Source of the DNA: Atherinomorus stipes
Taxonomy: Eukaryota > Chordata > Actinopteri > Atheriniformes > Atherinidae
Direction of reading: 5' to 3'
DNA: 64,000 bases
Assembly (NCBI GenBank): GCA_023101725.1
Contig: JALJCO010013663.1
Coordinates: 67,001 to 131,000 of the forward strand
Both the position numbers and the translations under genes were made by a program. The notes beneath the pieces were generated by a model. The model did no database searches, had not been told where the DNA came from, and was given only the letters and a program-made list of their open reading frames with translations. This document shows, piece by piece, positions 49,101-59,818 of this stretch (its first letter is position 1; each line of letters starts with the position of its first letter).

Positions 49101-49221
49101 ATGATGATGTCACGACTAATCGATTAATTGATTTTGATTGCCTTGACTAATCGACTTTGAAAATGACCTAAAATGCCCATCCAGAGTATTTAGCGTTTAA
49201 ACTTGTGCAATGCACCTTTAA
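46136..49221 (-). mobile_element. TTAA-bounded composite element, copy B, about 3.1 kb
   Basis: TTAAAGGAGAACAGTGCAAG begins at 46,136, and the other end, inverted from 49,221, reads TTAAAGGTGCATTGCACAAG. Over the first 22 bases 16 agree, consistent with terminal inverted repeats bounded by TTAA. Copy A at 32,492 starts with exactly the second terminus, and its body matches 46,310-46,470 plus 47,165-47,640 in inverted orientation. The part 47,640-49,170 is absent from copy A and contains a GC-richer stretch (48,410-48,780) with motif-free open frames. Whether one element spans the whole 3.1 kb or two relatives abut is uncertain. The interruption 46,470-47,167 is a separate insertion. Confidence 0.62.
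46470..47167. mobile_element. Nested DNA element, 698 bp, TAA duplication
   Basis: The left end CACCTCCCGTCCACTGCTTC and the right end (inverted) CCCCCTCTGTCCACTGCCTC form imperfect terminal inverted repeats. The flanking TAA at 46,467-46,469 and 47,168-47,170 is a 3-bp target duplication. Copy A of the host repeat has a single TTA/TAA at 33,132-33,134, giving a natural empty site. The ends are rich in CCGCTCCG / CGGAGCGGAC words. A TAA duplication suits PIF/Harbinger; the CAC start and subterminal repeats would also fit a CACTA-type element. ATG at 46,759 followed directly by GTGAGT looks like a tiny first exon with a splice donor. No transposase motif seen. Confidence 0.85.
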
Positions 49222-49959
49222 GAAGAAAACCCCAAATACTAGGCCAAAGCTGATTGTCAGTGTTAATAGTGCTTTATTACACTCTGTTTTACTTTATGAG
49301 AAGAAAACAGGCAGCAGTATAGCTGGACGTGGTGACTGCCCATCTTTCAGGCTGCTAGGCAGCAACAACGTCAGCCACAAGCTACAAACAAGCCGACCAA
49401 GTACCCTCTCTCATCCGTGGGTCTTCCATAAATGAAGACAGTGTTTTGACTGCATACCAAAATAAAATTCACATTGGCTGACTTGCATCGATCAAACACT
49501 GGAACAATTTACTTTGGTAAAACCTGAATGTTGCTATTGTTGTGTTGCCTGGAAACCAATTTAATTTCTAGTTTGCTAGATTTATGTAAGCTTGTGTTAA
49601 CATCCTAATATTGTATAATATTCATTCAGTCATCTGCATACTGTTTATTTGGGGAAACCGTAGGCTATAATCAAGCCTTGATGACGTAACCATCACCTTT
49701 TAGGGCCAAGCTATTTTGGCTCTGGGTAAACTGGTGTGAACGAAGGCCAGTTTGCCTGAAAGCACCAAGGTTCTGAGAATCCAGAACATAGCCCACACCA
49801 GAACCAGAGCGGTGTCTGTCTGAGAGCACTAGCAGAGGGAAAGGACTCAGGATGCATCTCCCCATAACATCTTAACTGACTCTTTTTGACATGAAGAAGC
49901 AGCAGCTTTCCTCTGAGCTCCTCAACTACTGTATATCTCAGACTGAGCTCAGCAACCCT
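49222..49959. other. Non-coding stretch
   Basis: No recognised feature. Confidence 0.45.
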
Positions 49960-50150
49960 AAAAAGGAAAATTCTTTCTAAAATTTCATTCTTTTTGGTAG
50001 GGTGTTTAAGCTCCTGTCCATAAATATCACGAACAGAGTCAAAGACAAGGGACAACCTTGGCGGTGTCCTACACTCACAAAATGTTTTTCCAACCCTTAA
50101 AATAAACCCTTTGTACAAATCCATTATTAGATCATGCTAAACGGCTTTGC
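49960..50150 (-). pseudogene. LINE reverse-transcriptase remnant (second family member)
   Basis: The plus-strand wording 'cctgtccataaatatcacga' and 'gggacaaccttggcggtgtc' parallels 'attctgtctataaatattat' and 'cagcagccctggtgtagtc' in the LINE relic at 21,540-21,600. Both are antisense to the LINE region that precedes the Tyr-Ala-Asp-Asp box. The minus-strand frame at 49,711-50,124 begins here and includes 'DSVRDIYGQEL'; beyond about 49,960 it runs into unrelated sequence. Only a short segment is recognisable and the catalytic box is not seen. Confidence 0.42.
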
Positions 50151-51394
50151 TAAAATCATTAGCATCCACATCTAGTTTTATATCTGTGCAAATGAGAAGA
50201 CTTTTATGTCACACAAAGCCCCCTCTGGATCCAGCTCTGCTTTGCTGCTCTTTGATTTCATCTGCAAACTCAGAGATGACCCATAACTCATCCGAAACAT
50301 TGTGTGCAAAGAAACAGTAGTGCAAAACAGCTCATGAGTGTTACACATCTCAGATCCACATGTGTGGTTTGGAGATTTGCTGTCCTTGGGAAAGAGTAGT
50401 TTTCAGGCACTTGCATGAGCCAACATGTCCTTTATTTAACCGCCAGAGCTAATCATGCATTGAGCCAGATTCGGCAGGGTGTGCTCTGGCATTTATTTGC
50501 AGTCAAGTCCACAGCCAGGACATATCATCCATGATTCAGTAATTCAAAGAGCCTGTTCTCCACTATAGTCCCCCAACTGCCACATTTATCGCTACAATTA
50601 TCCTGTTATTTAGGATGGAGCTAAAGTATGAAGTCATCATGAATCCAGCCACCTACAGCATCTCATGATAGTTTGGATTGGCTGGAAGTGTGAATGCGAA
50701 ATGACCTTGTAAAAGCCCCATACAGGCGCTAACTCTACGAGCACAGAGGGACTTCACAGTTTTCTCCAGCTGATGAACTATTTCAAGTTGTTATATTTGA
50801 CACTCAGTTTTAAAAGAATTTGGTCAACATCGAAAATGAAAAAAAAAAAAAAAAATCCTTAAAATCCCCAGTCACTAATTTTCAGCTTGTATCAGATCTG
50901 GATCAAGTTATACATTTGAAAATAGTGTTCTCAGCTTGTTTCTACATCTTGTTGAAGCAGCAGATGTTTGATGGATACAGGATCAAAACTATTCACCTAT
51001 AGCGCCAGAGAAGTCAAAAAGAAAGAAAGAAAGAGAGATTATTGAGCTGGAGTTTGAGACTTAAAAACTGGAAAATATAATAGCCTAATACAAACCTCAG
51101 ATTATCAGATTAAAGACTGTTAATCAGCTAAAATACACAATAACATGCTAAATGTTTGCTGAGTATTATCAGAGTTTCTATTTTAGTGGACAGCCACAGA
51201 AGTAAAAGGCAAAAACGTACAGTTGAAACATTTCTTAAATATAAAAACTTGTAAAACCCAGATGGGGGACTTTGACCAGATGGCCAAACTGGACTAAAGT
51301 GTGCAAAGTTTTGGTGTCAAGTTTTGTTTGGAAGTCACAGGAATGTTTTTTTCTAATGATTTTTGGCCATTCTTCTCAACGTATGAACATCATT
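50151..51394. other. Non-coding stretch, no gene seen
   Basis: Poly-A run at about 50,839-50,855; antisense LINE sequence may continue to about 50,330. Nothing else recognised. Confidence 0.45.
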
Positions 51395-52288
51395 CACTGC
51401 GTTTGCATGCAGCCAATAACTCTTTCATAACCGGAATATTAGCAATAACCTGGTTGCGCACGACCATGTAAACACTGGCAAAAACTGGAATATGCTCATT
51501 TTCAGGTTTTTACAAACCCGAATATTACCCCTGGGTTACTCCTTTTCTAACCGGGATATTTGGTCATGTAAACGCGCATCATAATATCTTCATTGAAAGG
51601 AACATTTAATTGTGTTCTGCACATGTTTATCTGCAAAGATTCTTGGTCTTTTGAGTAATTTACAGGGAGTGTTTGTACCAGCGATCAGAGGTACTCTGCA
51701 CAGCTTGCTAGCTTGCTCCATCATTCATCTGGCAAAGTTTGGTGAAGGCGTGACTGAAAATTCACTGACGAACTTCATCATTACAACCGTTCCCTCCAGT
51801 CCTGACTGAGACCTTCATTCTAGTGTCTGGGGGACTCTGGTGGAAACGGAGAGCGTGGATGTGCACAGCCCCGGCTCCGAGCTAGATTTCCACCACACGT
51901 TCTCTCCTTCTATGACCCGTCAAATACTGTACTGCTGGTGGGTCAGTACCAGCACAGCAGCGCCAGCAAAGGACCGCTGTCGGCTCCGGACTGCAGTCCA
52001 AGCAGCTGCCTCTGGTTGATCCGCGGTCAAGCCAACTGGCGTTATTTCGGCTGTTTTTGAAACTTTGCTGGCCTGACCGCAGTGGCTCCGGATGGTTCAT
52101 TATCCGCCGCCATCATGACGTTTTGTGTGCGTCGCGGTTTGAGTCGGGATATTCCAGTTGATCGCAGTCATCATGTATACAGGAGTAACTCTGTCTGCTC
52201 ATGCATGTTAACGGGTTATTCCTGATCTTTTAGAAACTGGAATATTGACCTTAACCTGAATTTTGATGGCATGTACAGAAACGTAGTC
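51395..52288. mobile_element. Non-autonomous DNA element, about 894 bp
   Basis: The left end reads CACTGCGTTTGCATGCAG followed by repeated 'aaccggaatatt' / 'aactggaatatg' / 'aacccgaatatt' words. The right end, inverted, reads GACTACGTTTCTGTACATGC followed by 'aaggtcaatattccag' and 'aacccgtta'. The layout matches a common fish element with ends CACTGCGTTTACATGCA and subterminal CCGGAATATT repeats. ATT flanks both sides, but the target duplication is not certain. The interior is GC-richer (51,840-52,130) with no recognised gene. Confidence 0.68.
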
Positions 52289-53655
52289 ATTATCGGTCAA
52301 ACAAGCTATGATGAACCTTTCTTAGCCATTCCATGGTCAGCACTTTCTAAATGTTTTCTTGGGCTTCGTGGGCAAATTTTGCATCATCTTTTGGTTTGAA
52401 TTGCTTTCATACGTAACTTTACTCAAACAAACCAGACCACCTGGAAAACTTCATGCAGTTACAACATCTGCTCACTAGGGCCTATACTCCCTGAAATAAT
52501 TTCTGACCATGAAGATTGAAGAAAATAAGGCTCATTGATTGGCTAAGACAGAAAACAGCTTGTTTATTGCACGTAAACAATGGCACAACAATAAATTGAT
52601 GTAGTTTTGGGGTTCTGATTTTACGGCCCAGCCTGCCCTGCAGCAGCTCCCACGAGCTCATTGAGTCAGAGCATCAGAGGACGTTAATCTAACGTTCATC
52701 TAGTAGGTAGTGGTCACGCATTATATGTAAACAAACCTCTCATGAATGACGACAGTGTGTCCGTTACTTTTCCCTTGTAACTTTTATAACAGTCAGATGT
52801 AATTATGTTAGGCAGTGAGAACAGATGTGATTGTTTCAACATGATGAGTGAACGTAATTATTGAAACAGTAATACTGCGTTTAGCATTGCTTTATGAAAC
52901 AAGTACAGTCATGGGCTAAGCCCAATAAATTTCCTTAAATTTATAATAAATTTTTACTTACTTTTGATAAACATATACAGTAGGCCATATATACTATTTT
53001 TTTTAGTGATTTGCCAACCGTGGACATCAGGTCCTTTAAAAAAAAAAAAAAAATGAACAGCTCAGATGAGAGAAAACAACTAAAGACAATTTTACAATGA
53101 TATCATATGTCATAAATCTTTGGATAATAATAATTTGCTCTGCTTGATGTATGAATGAAGGACAAAAAAGAGATGGTAGTAAGAAAGAAAAAATGCCAGC
53201 ATGAGCATTTTAGAACACACTTACCCTAGTTTGTGTATTTTCTTTTGAAGTTGAGATTAAATGATGTTGTCATGTTTAAATGTTGTACATATAGCAATAA
53301 CAAAAGCACCTTACCTGGTGATATTGTGGTTTCAGCCCACCACTATATGCAGGTATGACCTTTTACTGGTTTTAACTCCAGAACAAAGTACAAATAACCT
53401 TATAATTGTGTGGAATACTGTATATTGGTGTGTCAGTTTTTACAATAATATTTTTTGTGACTCTTGTTGGTGTTAGTACAAAGAGTGAAAGATGACAGCA
53501 AGAATGAGAAATATACAGAGGTAGAACAAGAACCAGGTTAAAAAAAGAAGAAGAAGATGGGATTATATTTTAGGACATGTTTACTTTGGGTGAAGTAGCA
53601 TTTTTAAGAACAGTTTTTCTTTATACTTTTGTTTAGCCTAAATTATGAATATATC
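52289..53655. other. Non-coding stretch, possible decayed hAT-like ends
   Basis: CATGGGCTAAGCCC at about 52,910 and, inverted, CATGGGCGGAGCTAG at about 54,069 could be decayed ends of one hAT-like element of about 1.16 kb. The flanks show no 8-bp duplication, so this is noted only. Poly-A at 53,038-53,053. Confidence 0.3.
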
Positions 53656-53780
53656 CCTGACTGAGTCCTGGTTTAGTCCTGGGTTAGCCTATACCTGGTT
53701 TTGTAAATTCTGTTCTGAATGAGTCCTGGTTTAGAACTGGTTCTGTGAATTCTGCTCAGTGAGTCCTTGTTTAGTCCTGA
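53656..53780. repeat. Short tandem repeat of GAGTCCTGGTTTAGTCCTGG type
   Basis: GAGTCCTGGTTTAG / GAGTCCTTGTTTAG and 'ggttctgtgaattctg' / 'ggttttgtaaattctg' recur about three times with 50-60-bp spacing. Resembles a tandem block seen in other fish repeats. Confidence 0.5.
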
Positions 53781-55292
53781 ACTTTATATTGGTATTGTTC
53801 TTTGAGTAAGATATGTGACACCAAGACTGAGTTTTAGCTTTAATGGTTATCTATTAATACATTAAAATGAAAACATAATGTAGTGTTATGATTATTAAAG
53901 AACATGGGCAGGACATGTTAAACGTTAGATAGATAAAGCGAATACTGAATAATTTTTGGTACCACACCGGTAGATTAAGTTATTACTTTTTTGGTGTACT
54001 GGATCACCCTTCTAACGAATCTTTTTGTTGGCTAAGCCCCTGATGATGACAATGTCTAGCTCCGCCCATGTAAACCGGAGTAAGTCAATTAGGTTAAGGA
54101 AGCTACAGCTTGGTCTGAATATTCATATATATTACTCAAATATGCACAAATGAAGAAAAAAACTACTTAAATGAAGTTTTGGAGGAGATTCCCTTCAAAC
54201 AGGGAGGGATGCCAAGAGTCCATTCATAAAAACTTCCTCGGGAATTTTGAGAGAGTCTATGTTCCCAAACAAATAGGCTGCTCAAGGGCTCAGATTAGAT
54301 AGCAAAAGATGTTTTGGGACAGGTTGGACGTGGTGTCTACCTTGAGTCTTTCAGCAGGTCTCCATGGCAGCATCAATCAGCCGAATCAGGGGTAAATTTT
54401 CCAGGAGCCGTGCCAACTTCACTTCATGAGGTTCGGAACCGGAGCCAGCATGCCAAGCTGTTCAATAGGGTTGAGAGACCAGTTGACCAGATCCATCATT
54501 GGTGTTGTTGATTCAGAAAGTTATGAAGATGGAGGCTCAGAGAGTCGACCAGACAGCAGAGCAGCAGGGAAAAGTGGAAGAGGGAGGGAGCAGAAGAAGA
54601 AGTGTCCGCCTCCGTCAAGAACAGGAATGGGAATGATGGAAAAGAACACATTTATTTAAATATTGAACAATATTTTAAAGAACTTTGCATCACATTTATT
54701 TGAGTTTTACTCTTAAAATCTATGTTTGGCCCGCAGCTCACTGGCATATTTTCACTTTGACCCTTGGAGGCAGAAGTTTAGGCACCTCTACCATAAATAT
54801 GTTGAGAAACTTGAACAAACATCCAGTTTCACTTTTTTCAGTGAGCATTATAACCACCTATCTGGACCAGTAGTGCTTTTGGGCTAAATGTGGCTTAACG
54901 CAAGGCGGATGTGACACAAGGTTGTTTTGGGCAGGGTTTGAACCCCAGCCTCCCAGAATAGAGTTGTGCAAGTAAACCAATCAGCCACAGGGAAATCTTT
55001 GTGACCATCAAGCCAGGGCGCAATATCACTTGGAGTTTTAGGCAGTGAGCAGGCATAAATAAATTGTGTTCACTTTTTCTGTTGAAACCCTTTCAGTCAA
55101 AATAATTGTATCAAGTATTCTTCCTAAACATGTAAAATAAATGTGATGAATTCATGTTTACAGTAGGAATGTGAAGTAATTGTGTAAAATGGACTAAATT
55201 TATTACAGTAAATCCAAAGACCTGAAATTCCCCTTTTTTCAGTGCAGAACCTGTTTGAGCAGCAGGAGAGGCAGCAACATTACAATACATTA
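53781..55292. other. Non-coding stretch
   Basis: Frames at 54,314-54,659 are hydrophilic and without domain. The tRNA-like segment at 54,925-54,993 is listed separately. Confidence 0.4.
54925..54993 (-). other. Degenerate tRNA-like segment (SINE head or tRNA relic)
   Basis: The minus strand carries GTGGCTGATTGG, an A-box-like word, and 32 bases later GGTTCAAACCC, a near-consensus B box: the correct tRNA spacing. The T-arm stem pairs only partly and the acceptor stem does not close, so it is not a functional tRNA as far as I can see. A tRNA-derived SINE fragment is most likely. Confidence 0.35.
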
Positions 55293-55830
55293 TCCTGCAT
55301 GTTGCCCTACGCAGTGTCCTATGTTGTGTCCTACAGTACGTTGTGTCTTACAGTGTGTTGGTTCCTATGTCGTGTCCTACATCACATCCTACATTGTGAC
55401 CTACGTTGCATCCTATGTCTCATCCTGAATCCCATCCAACACAGTGTCCTACACTGTGTCCTACACCGTCTCCCATGCTGTGTCCTATGCCGTTTCCTAC
55501 ACCCTGTCCTACATCATATTCCATGATGTATCGCACATCTTATCCTACATTGTGCCCTGCATGATGTCCTATGTCATGTTGCACTTCATATGTTCTATGT
55601 CGTATCTCAAGTCATGTCCTATGTTGTGTCCTACATCATCCCTTTGTCATGTCCTTTGTCAAATCCTACATTGTGCCCTATGTTGTGTCCTATGTCATAT
55701 CCCACATTGTATCCCACGCTGTGTCCTACGTTGTTGCTTACATCATGTCCTCCATCATATCCTACATTGTATTCCACATTGTTTTCTCCGTTGTGCCCTA
55801 AGTTACATCCTACATCTCTTCCTCTCTTTG
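55293..55830. repeat. 12-bp minisatellite, about 45 units
   Basis: The unit TCCTACRTYRTG repeats with strict 12-bp spacing; for example TCC starts at 55,688, 55,700, 55,712, 55,724, 55,748 and 55,760. Units vary at several positions but almost no indels break the register. Because 12 is divisible by three, each plus-strand frame encodes a tetrapeptide repeat. All three frames are open between 55,590 and 55,801, the longest running 145 codons (55,444-55,881). There is no sign of a promoter or of one preferred frame, so I regard it as non-coding. Confidence 0.95.
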
Positions 55831-56047
55831 GTTTACTGGATGGTCCATTTGCTTTCTCACCGCACTAGAGTCCTTTTGTAAGTGAACTGAGACCCCACTT
55901 TTCAAGCAAATAAGAGTTTGCCTCTTTGGTCCGCAACAGAGTGCAAACACTTGTTCATACTATCTGTGGAAATGGACCAGGGTTTGTTTAAAGCAGACTG
56001 AATGGCAACAGTGTTATAGCATCCTAAGCCTTCAATTTGGCTTCCAG
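55831..56047. other. Non-coding spacer
   Basis: No recognised feature. Confidence 0.5.
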
Positions 56048-56051
56048 TTAA

Positions 56052-56642
56052 AGCTAGGGTTGGCAATGTTGGAAAAACGGTTTGAACAAGCGACATTTAA
56101 AAAAAAACCACACCACGCCTTCAGAGCGCAGGGACGTGCGCCGATGTTTTACGAGCAGGTTAACGATAGCAGTCGAGTGGATAGCTCAATAGCTTGATAG
56201 TAAACAGCTGACAACCCATGTTTTTGAAAGCTGTAATTCACTCATCTCCAACTCCTTCTGTGGTGTAAAAAGTCCACACTGCAACCATCAACGCCTCTGA
56301 GACTTAATCCTTACCTGTAGTTTTGTTTTGTTTTGTTTTTTTCGGGCAGCAGTAGTTAGCAGTACGTCATATTTGTTTACAGTGAGCGGCGCACAGGGGG
56401 TTCACGTGGGGGACGGTGAGAAGGGAGGGACAGAGACGAGACATAAAGGCATAGATTTGTTCTTTCTATAAGTTGCTGGCAGGGGTTGGTCAGAGTTTTT
56501 ATAAAACTACAGCTCTCACAGAGGTCTGACTTTTTTCCTTCCTTTTTATGAATACATGATGTATTGACTACTGTCAGGATGGAAGAACCATTTCACCCAG
56601 TATAAGAAAAAGTGTTTCTGAGCAGGATTACCAACTCTGGCT
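56052..56642. mobile_element. TTAA-target MITE, 591 bp
   Basis: Flanked by TTAA at 56,048-56,051 and 56,643-56,646. The left end AGCTAGGGTTGGCAATGTTG and the inverted right end AGCCAGAGTTGGTAATCCTG agree at about 15 of 20 positions. The right end with 'gctcagaaacactttttctt' matches a familiar abundant fish element whose ends read AGCCAGGGTTGGCAATCC. A (GTTTT)n run lies at 56,320-56,340. No coding capacity. TTAA specificity suggests piggyBac or Kolobok mobilisation. Confidence 0.85.
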
Positions 56643-56676
56643 TTAACTTAACTTAATCACGTTGCAATTTCAGGAC

Positions 56677-57074
56677 TATGGATGTAATGATATGAAAATT
56701 TCATATCACGGTAATTGTGACCAAAATGATCACGGTTATCATTTTTATCATGGTATTACAGAAATACCCCCTGGTGTCTTTAAAGATATCCAAAATGGGT
56801 CTAAATGTCTACTTTGTCCTTTTTAAAGGGGGAAAAATCTCAAGAGAACTGTCCATGTGGGTGCCTTCGTTGTCTACTGCCATGTTTTCATGAGTTAAAC
56901 ATTGTAAACTGGGACTGCTGCTGCTTTTCCAGCCAATGAGCAGCATCACTGGGAGTTTTTCAAAGTGGAGTAATTAGTCACGGTTTTAACGAAAACTAAA
57001 ATTTGCAACGGTATTCCTAATCGTTGATAATTTTATCACGGTTAACCATTTTACTGGTAATCGTTACATCCCTA
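56677..57074. mobile_element. hAT-type MITE, 398 bp, perfect 8-bp TSD
   Basis: TTCAGGAC flanks both sides (56,669-56,676 and 57,075-57,082). The left end TATGGATGTAATGAT and the inverted right end TAGGGATGTAACGAT form terminal inverted repeats. Subterminal 'cacggtaattgtgacc' / 'aaccgtgataaaattatc' words recur near both ends. The TAGGGATGTAACGAT terminus is familiar from fish hAT MITEs. The intact duplication suggests one of the younger insertions here. No coding capacity. Confidence 0.92.
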
Positions 57075-57082
57075 TTCAGGAC

Positions 57083-58871
57083 AAGATTTTCAAAGTTGGT
57101 ATATCGGTTTTGTGATTTACATTGGCTGACAACAGACTTAGCCCTAACATGTTAATAAAACTAAGTTACAGTAATAAGGTTTTAGACTTTAAAAGTAATT
57201 GGAGCACTTTCTTTGGTTGCTTATACTTTTGCATGGTATCTCTTTACTTTTTTGTACTATGAAATTTTACAAAACAAAAGTCTTTAATCTATCATTGCTA
57301 AAATGTTCATCAGGTTAATTTTTCCACTTTCCAATTAGCCATTATACAGACAAAACAACAGAGAAACAGACATCGTTATTCTGGGTGCCCCCTGCTTCAT
57401 GATGTAAAGATTTCCTTGGACTTCTATATGTTCTCATGCTTGTGTTGTGTTTTGCTATAGTCCAGCATGGCACAACTCACAGTGGATAAAATCCACCTGT
57501 ATATGCTCAGAAAAGTAGAAAAACAAATTGTGAGAAACAAGCTGACGTGACCTCCCTGTTGAAGAGTAGGTTCATCTTACTGGGGCCAAAGGCCTACAAG
57601 TACATAAACATAAGACCTGGAGCAGTCCCAAACATCATGACCAGCACTCCATACTCTGCAGCACCAGCAAGTTTTGATTCCAAAAGGAAACCTTGCCATT
57701 ACAAGGCAAGTGGGCAATGCAAATTCAATCAAGGCCCAACACCTCTGGTGCTACACAGCAGTGGAGTGAAACAACCCAGCCTGCTATTGGAGGGCCTCAT
57801 CTGTCAGAAGTACAGCTCAGGTTACCATTCGTTTGGAAAGCACAGTATTGCATATCCAATTATCTGAACATATCAACACAAAGCTGAAATTATAGATTTC
57901 ATTCTGTGATGCATGAAAATCTGGTTCCATGTGGTCTTATTTCAAGCATGTTGGTTAGTTAGTGAAAGACATGACCACTGCTGAATGAATAAATGACCTG
58001 GATAGAGTTGCTTCATCAAGATGACAAATGTGCTTTTGTTGAATGATGTCTCTTTTTTCCCCCCTTTCCTTACTTTTTTTCCCCCCAGTAAGATACAAAT
58101 ATTCGGCTTTGGGAATATTACTGTATTAGAAAAATAATATAATCTTTCAGACGTTCGGTATGGAATAATCACTGATTTGGATCTGACCATGACATTCTGT
58201 TCTCTGGAAGAAATACACCGACTGTACATCATGAGCACACTTCCAAATTTTCACACGTTGATGTCCCCCTGGACATCAACGTGGAACACTTGGTGTTTTT
58301 TCTGGACATTTTTACTGATATAAAGTTAATTTTGGATCCACCACCAGCTGAGGTGAAGGATTAGTTTCCATCAGTATTTGTGCATTTCACGTTAGGTCTG
58401 TTAAATGTTGTAATGTGTTGAACAGTTTGCTGAATCAAAGGTGGCCCTGACATCAAAAAGAAAACGCAACCAAAGCAACACAGTTTTACTTTTGAATTTC
58501 TGGTTTTTATTTAGTTTATTTGTTTGTTTATGTTTTGTAATAAGATTATCTGGAATGTTCTTTGTTTTTTGTGGTTATGTTTTCGTCATGTTTCTGTAAA
58601 CTGTTTTTTGGTGGCTTCTGAATGTTGTGTTTTGTGAAAGCCTGAGACTTTTGTTTCAAGCTGAGTTTTTTTTTTTATGTGTTAACGTTCATTTTGTGGT
58701 TTTGTTGCATTTGTTTTGCAAATGTGTTTTTGGTTTTGTTGAGCTTTACATGTATGACAACAATTTTATCTCAGTCAGATATCTCAGTTGAAGAAAACTT
58801 TTTGTTAACTTTTTCAGATTTCTCTAGCAGGTGTTTTACTTTTTTAACTTTTTAATACTGATAGGGGGTTT
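57083..58871. other. Non-coding stretch, no gene seen
   Basis: The 106-codon plus-strand frame at 57,547-57,867 overlaps a second plus frame over the same bases and has no recognised family. T-rich runs occur at 58,050-58,090 and 58,500-58,760. Confidence 0.4.
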
Positions 58872-59501
58872 AGGGTGCGTTCACACTCTGGCTGTTTGGT
58901 CCGCTTTCAACAAACCGTGGTCTGATTCCATGGATAGTCCGCTTCGTTTGGCGCAGTCTGAACACCAACCATACTCTGGTGCGTACTAAAGAAGCGGACT
59001 CTGGTCCTCCTGAATGCCGGGGGTCTTGGTTCACTTGCAAATGGACTAACGGACTTTCTAGCGCATCTAATGGAATTGACATTTGTCGACTGCAATAAAG
59101 CAGAAGAAGAAGAAATAGAAGGAAGTGGGTATTGTTTGGGTCTGAGTGAAAACAAAGCAAACAGTGCAGGTTTGAAAAAGCTGAAGTCAAAATGACAACA
59201 AAAAACAACTGGAAAATGTGTAGACAGAAATGGAGAAGCTTAATAATAAGAAGCAGAGAGAGTTCCACTTTAATCATGGGGTCCAATTTTCTTCTTCTTC
59301 CTGCTTTTTCATCATTGATCCGTGGCTGTATTGAGAAACGTCCCTCTCTTAGTGAGCAGCTGTTTTACTGTAACTATAGTGTTCTAACCAGGTAGTGTGG
59401 TCCACTTCCTGCAGTTTGAATGCAAACCGAAGCAAAGAAATGTGTAAATTATATTCAGAATCGGACCAAGTCCTCAGATAATCCTGGTGTGAATGCACCC
59501 T
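58872..59501. mobile_element. Non-autonomous DNA element, 630 bp
   Basis: The left end AGGGTGCGTTCACAC with 'tgtttggtccg' and the inverted right end AGGGTGCATTCACACC with 'cttggtccg' form terminal inverted repeats, with further inverted similarity ('ggactttctagcgc' side versus 'cgaagcaaag' side). The AGGGTGCGTTCACAC terminus is one I recognise from abundant fish elements, usually placed with hAT. A target duplication cannot be fixed. The 138-codon minus-strand frame at 58,870-59,286 is read from the element and has no transposase motif. Confidence 0.78.
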
Positions 59502-59544
59502 TAGACTTTTTTTCCCTTCAGTTTTTTTTTTTTATTTGTGTATA

Positions 59545-59818
59545 CTTACACTTGCTACATTGTGACAACCATTTTGCACTTTTCACCAACAACGTGATGA
59601 CATTTTGGTCAGTCCTCACTAAAAAAGCCTTAGAAAAACCCATTTTTAAAGGGCCCAGATTTGGTTTTAGAGTTTAGGTTACAATTAGGTTTTGGTTAGG
59701 GTTAGAGCAATGGTTAGGTTCAGGCACGGTGGTTAGGGTAAGGGGCTAGGGAATGCATTATGTCACTGAATGTCCTCACAAAGATAGAAATACAAGGATG
59801 TGTGTGTGTGTGCGCTTA
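59545..59818. repeat. Dispersed repeat with GGTTAG-rich centre and TG tail
   Basis: 'gatgacattttggtcagtcc' (about 59,597), then a GGTTAGG/GGTTTAGG-rich stretch (59,660-59,745), 'aaggggctagggaatgcatt', 'aatgtcctcacaaagataga' and a (TG)n end (59,801-59,814). The order matches an abundant vertebrate repeat I remember from fish sequences. The TTAGGG-like words are degenerate and internal, so they are not evidence of a chromosome end. Confidence 0.72.

Noticed and set aside
49711..50124. 137-codon minus-strand open frame as a host gene
   Set aside because: Its beginning matches a LINE reverse-transcriptase segment and the rest has no domain; stops and LINE context favour a relic.
52906..54070. 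1.16-kb hAT element with CATGGGC ends
   Set aside because: Only about ten terminal bases agree and there is no 8-bp duplication; kept as a note in the gap entry.
54925..54993. Functional tRNA gene
   Set aside because: A and B boxes are correctly spaced, but the T-arm and acceptor stem do not pair properly.
55444..55881. 145-codon repeat protein
   Set aside because: Produced by a 12-bp minisatellite that is open in all three frames; nothing marks one frame as used.
57547..57867. 106-codon plus-strand frame with Cys/His residues as a zinc-finger exon
   Set aside because: Cys/His spacing fits no finger type that I know and an overlapping plus frame is equally open.
59655..59760. Interstitial telomere repeat
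   Set aside because: GGTTAG-like words are degenerate and belong to a dispersed repeat with other fixed blocks.
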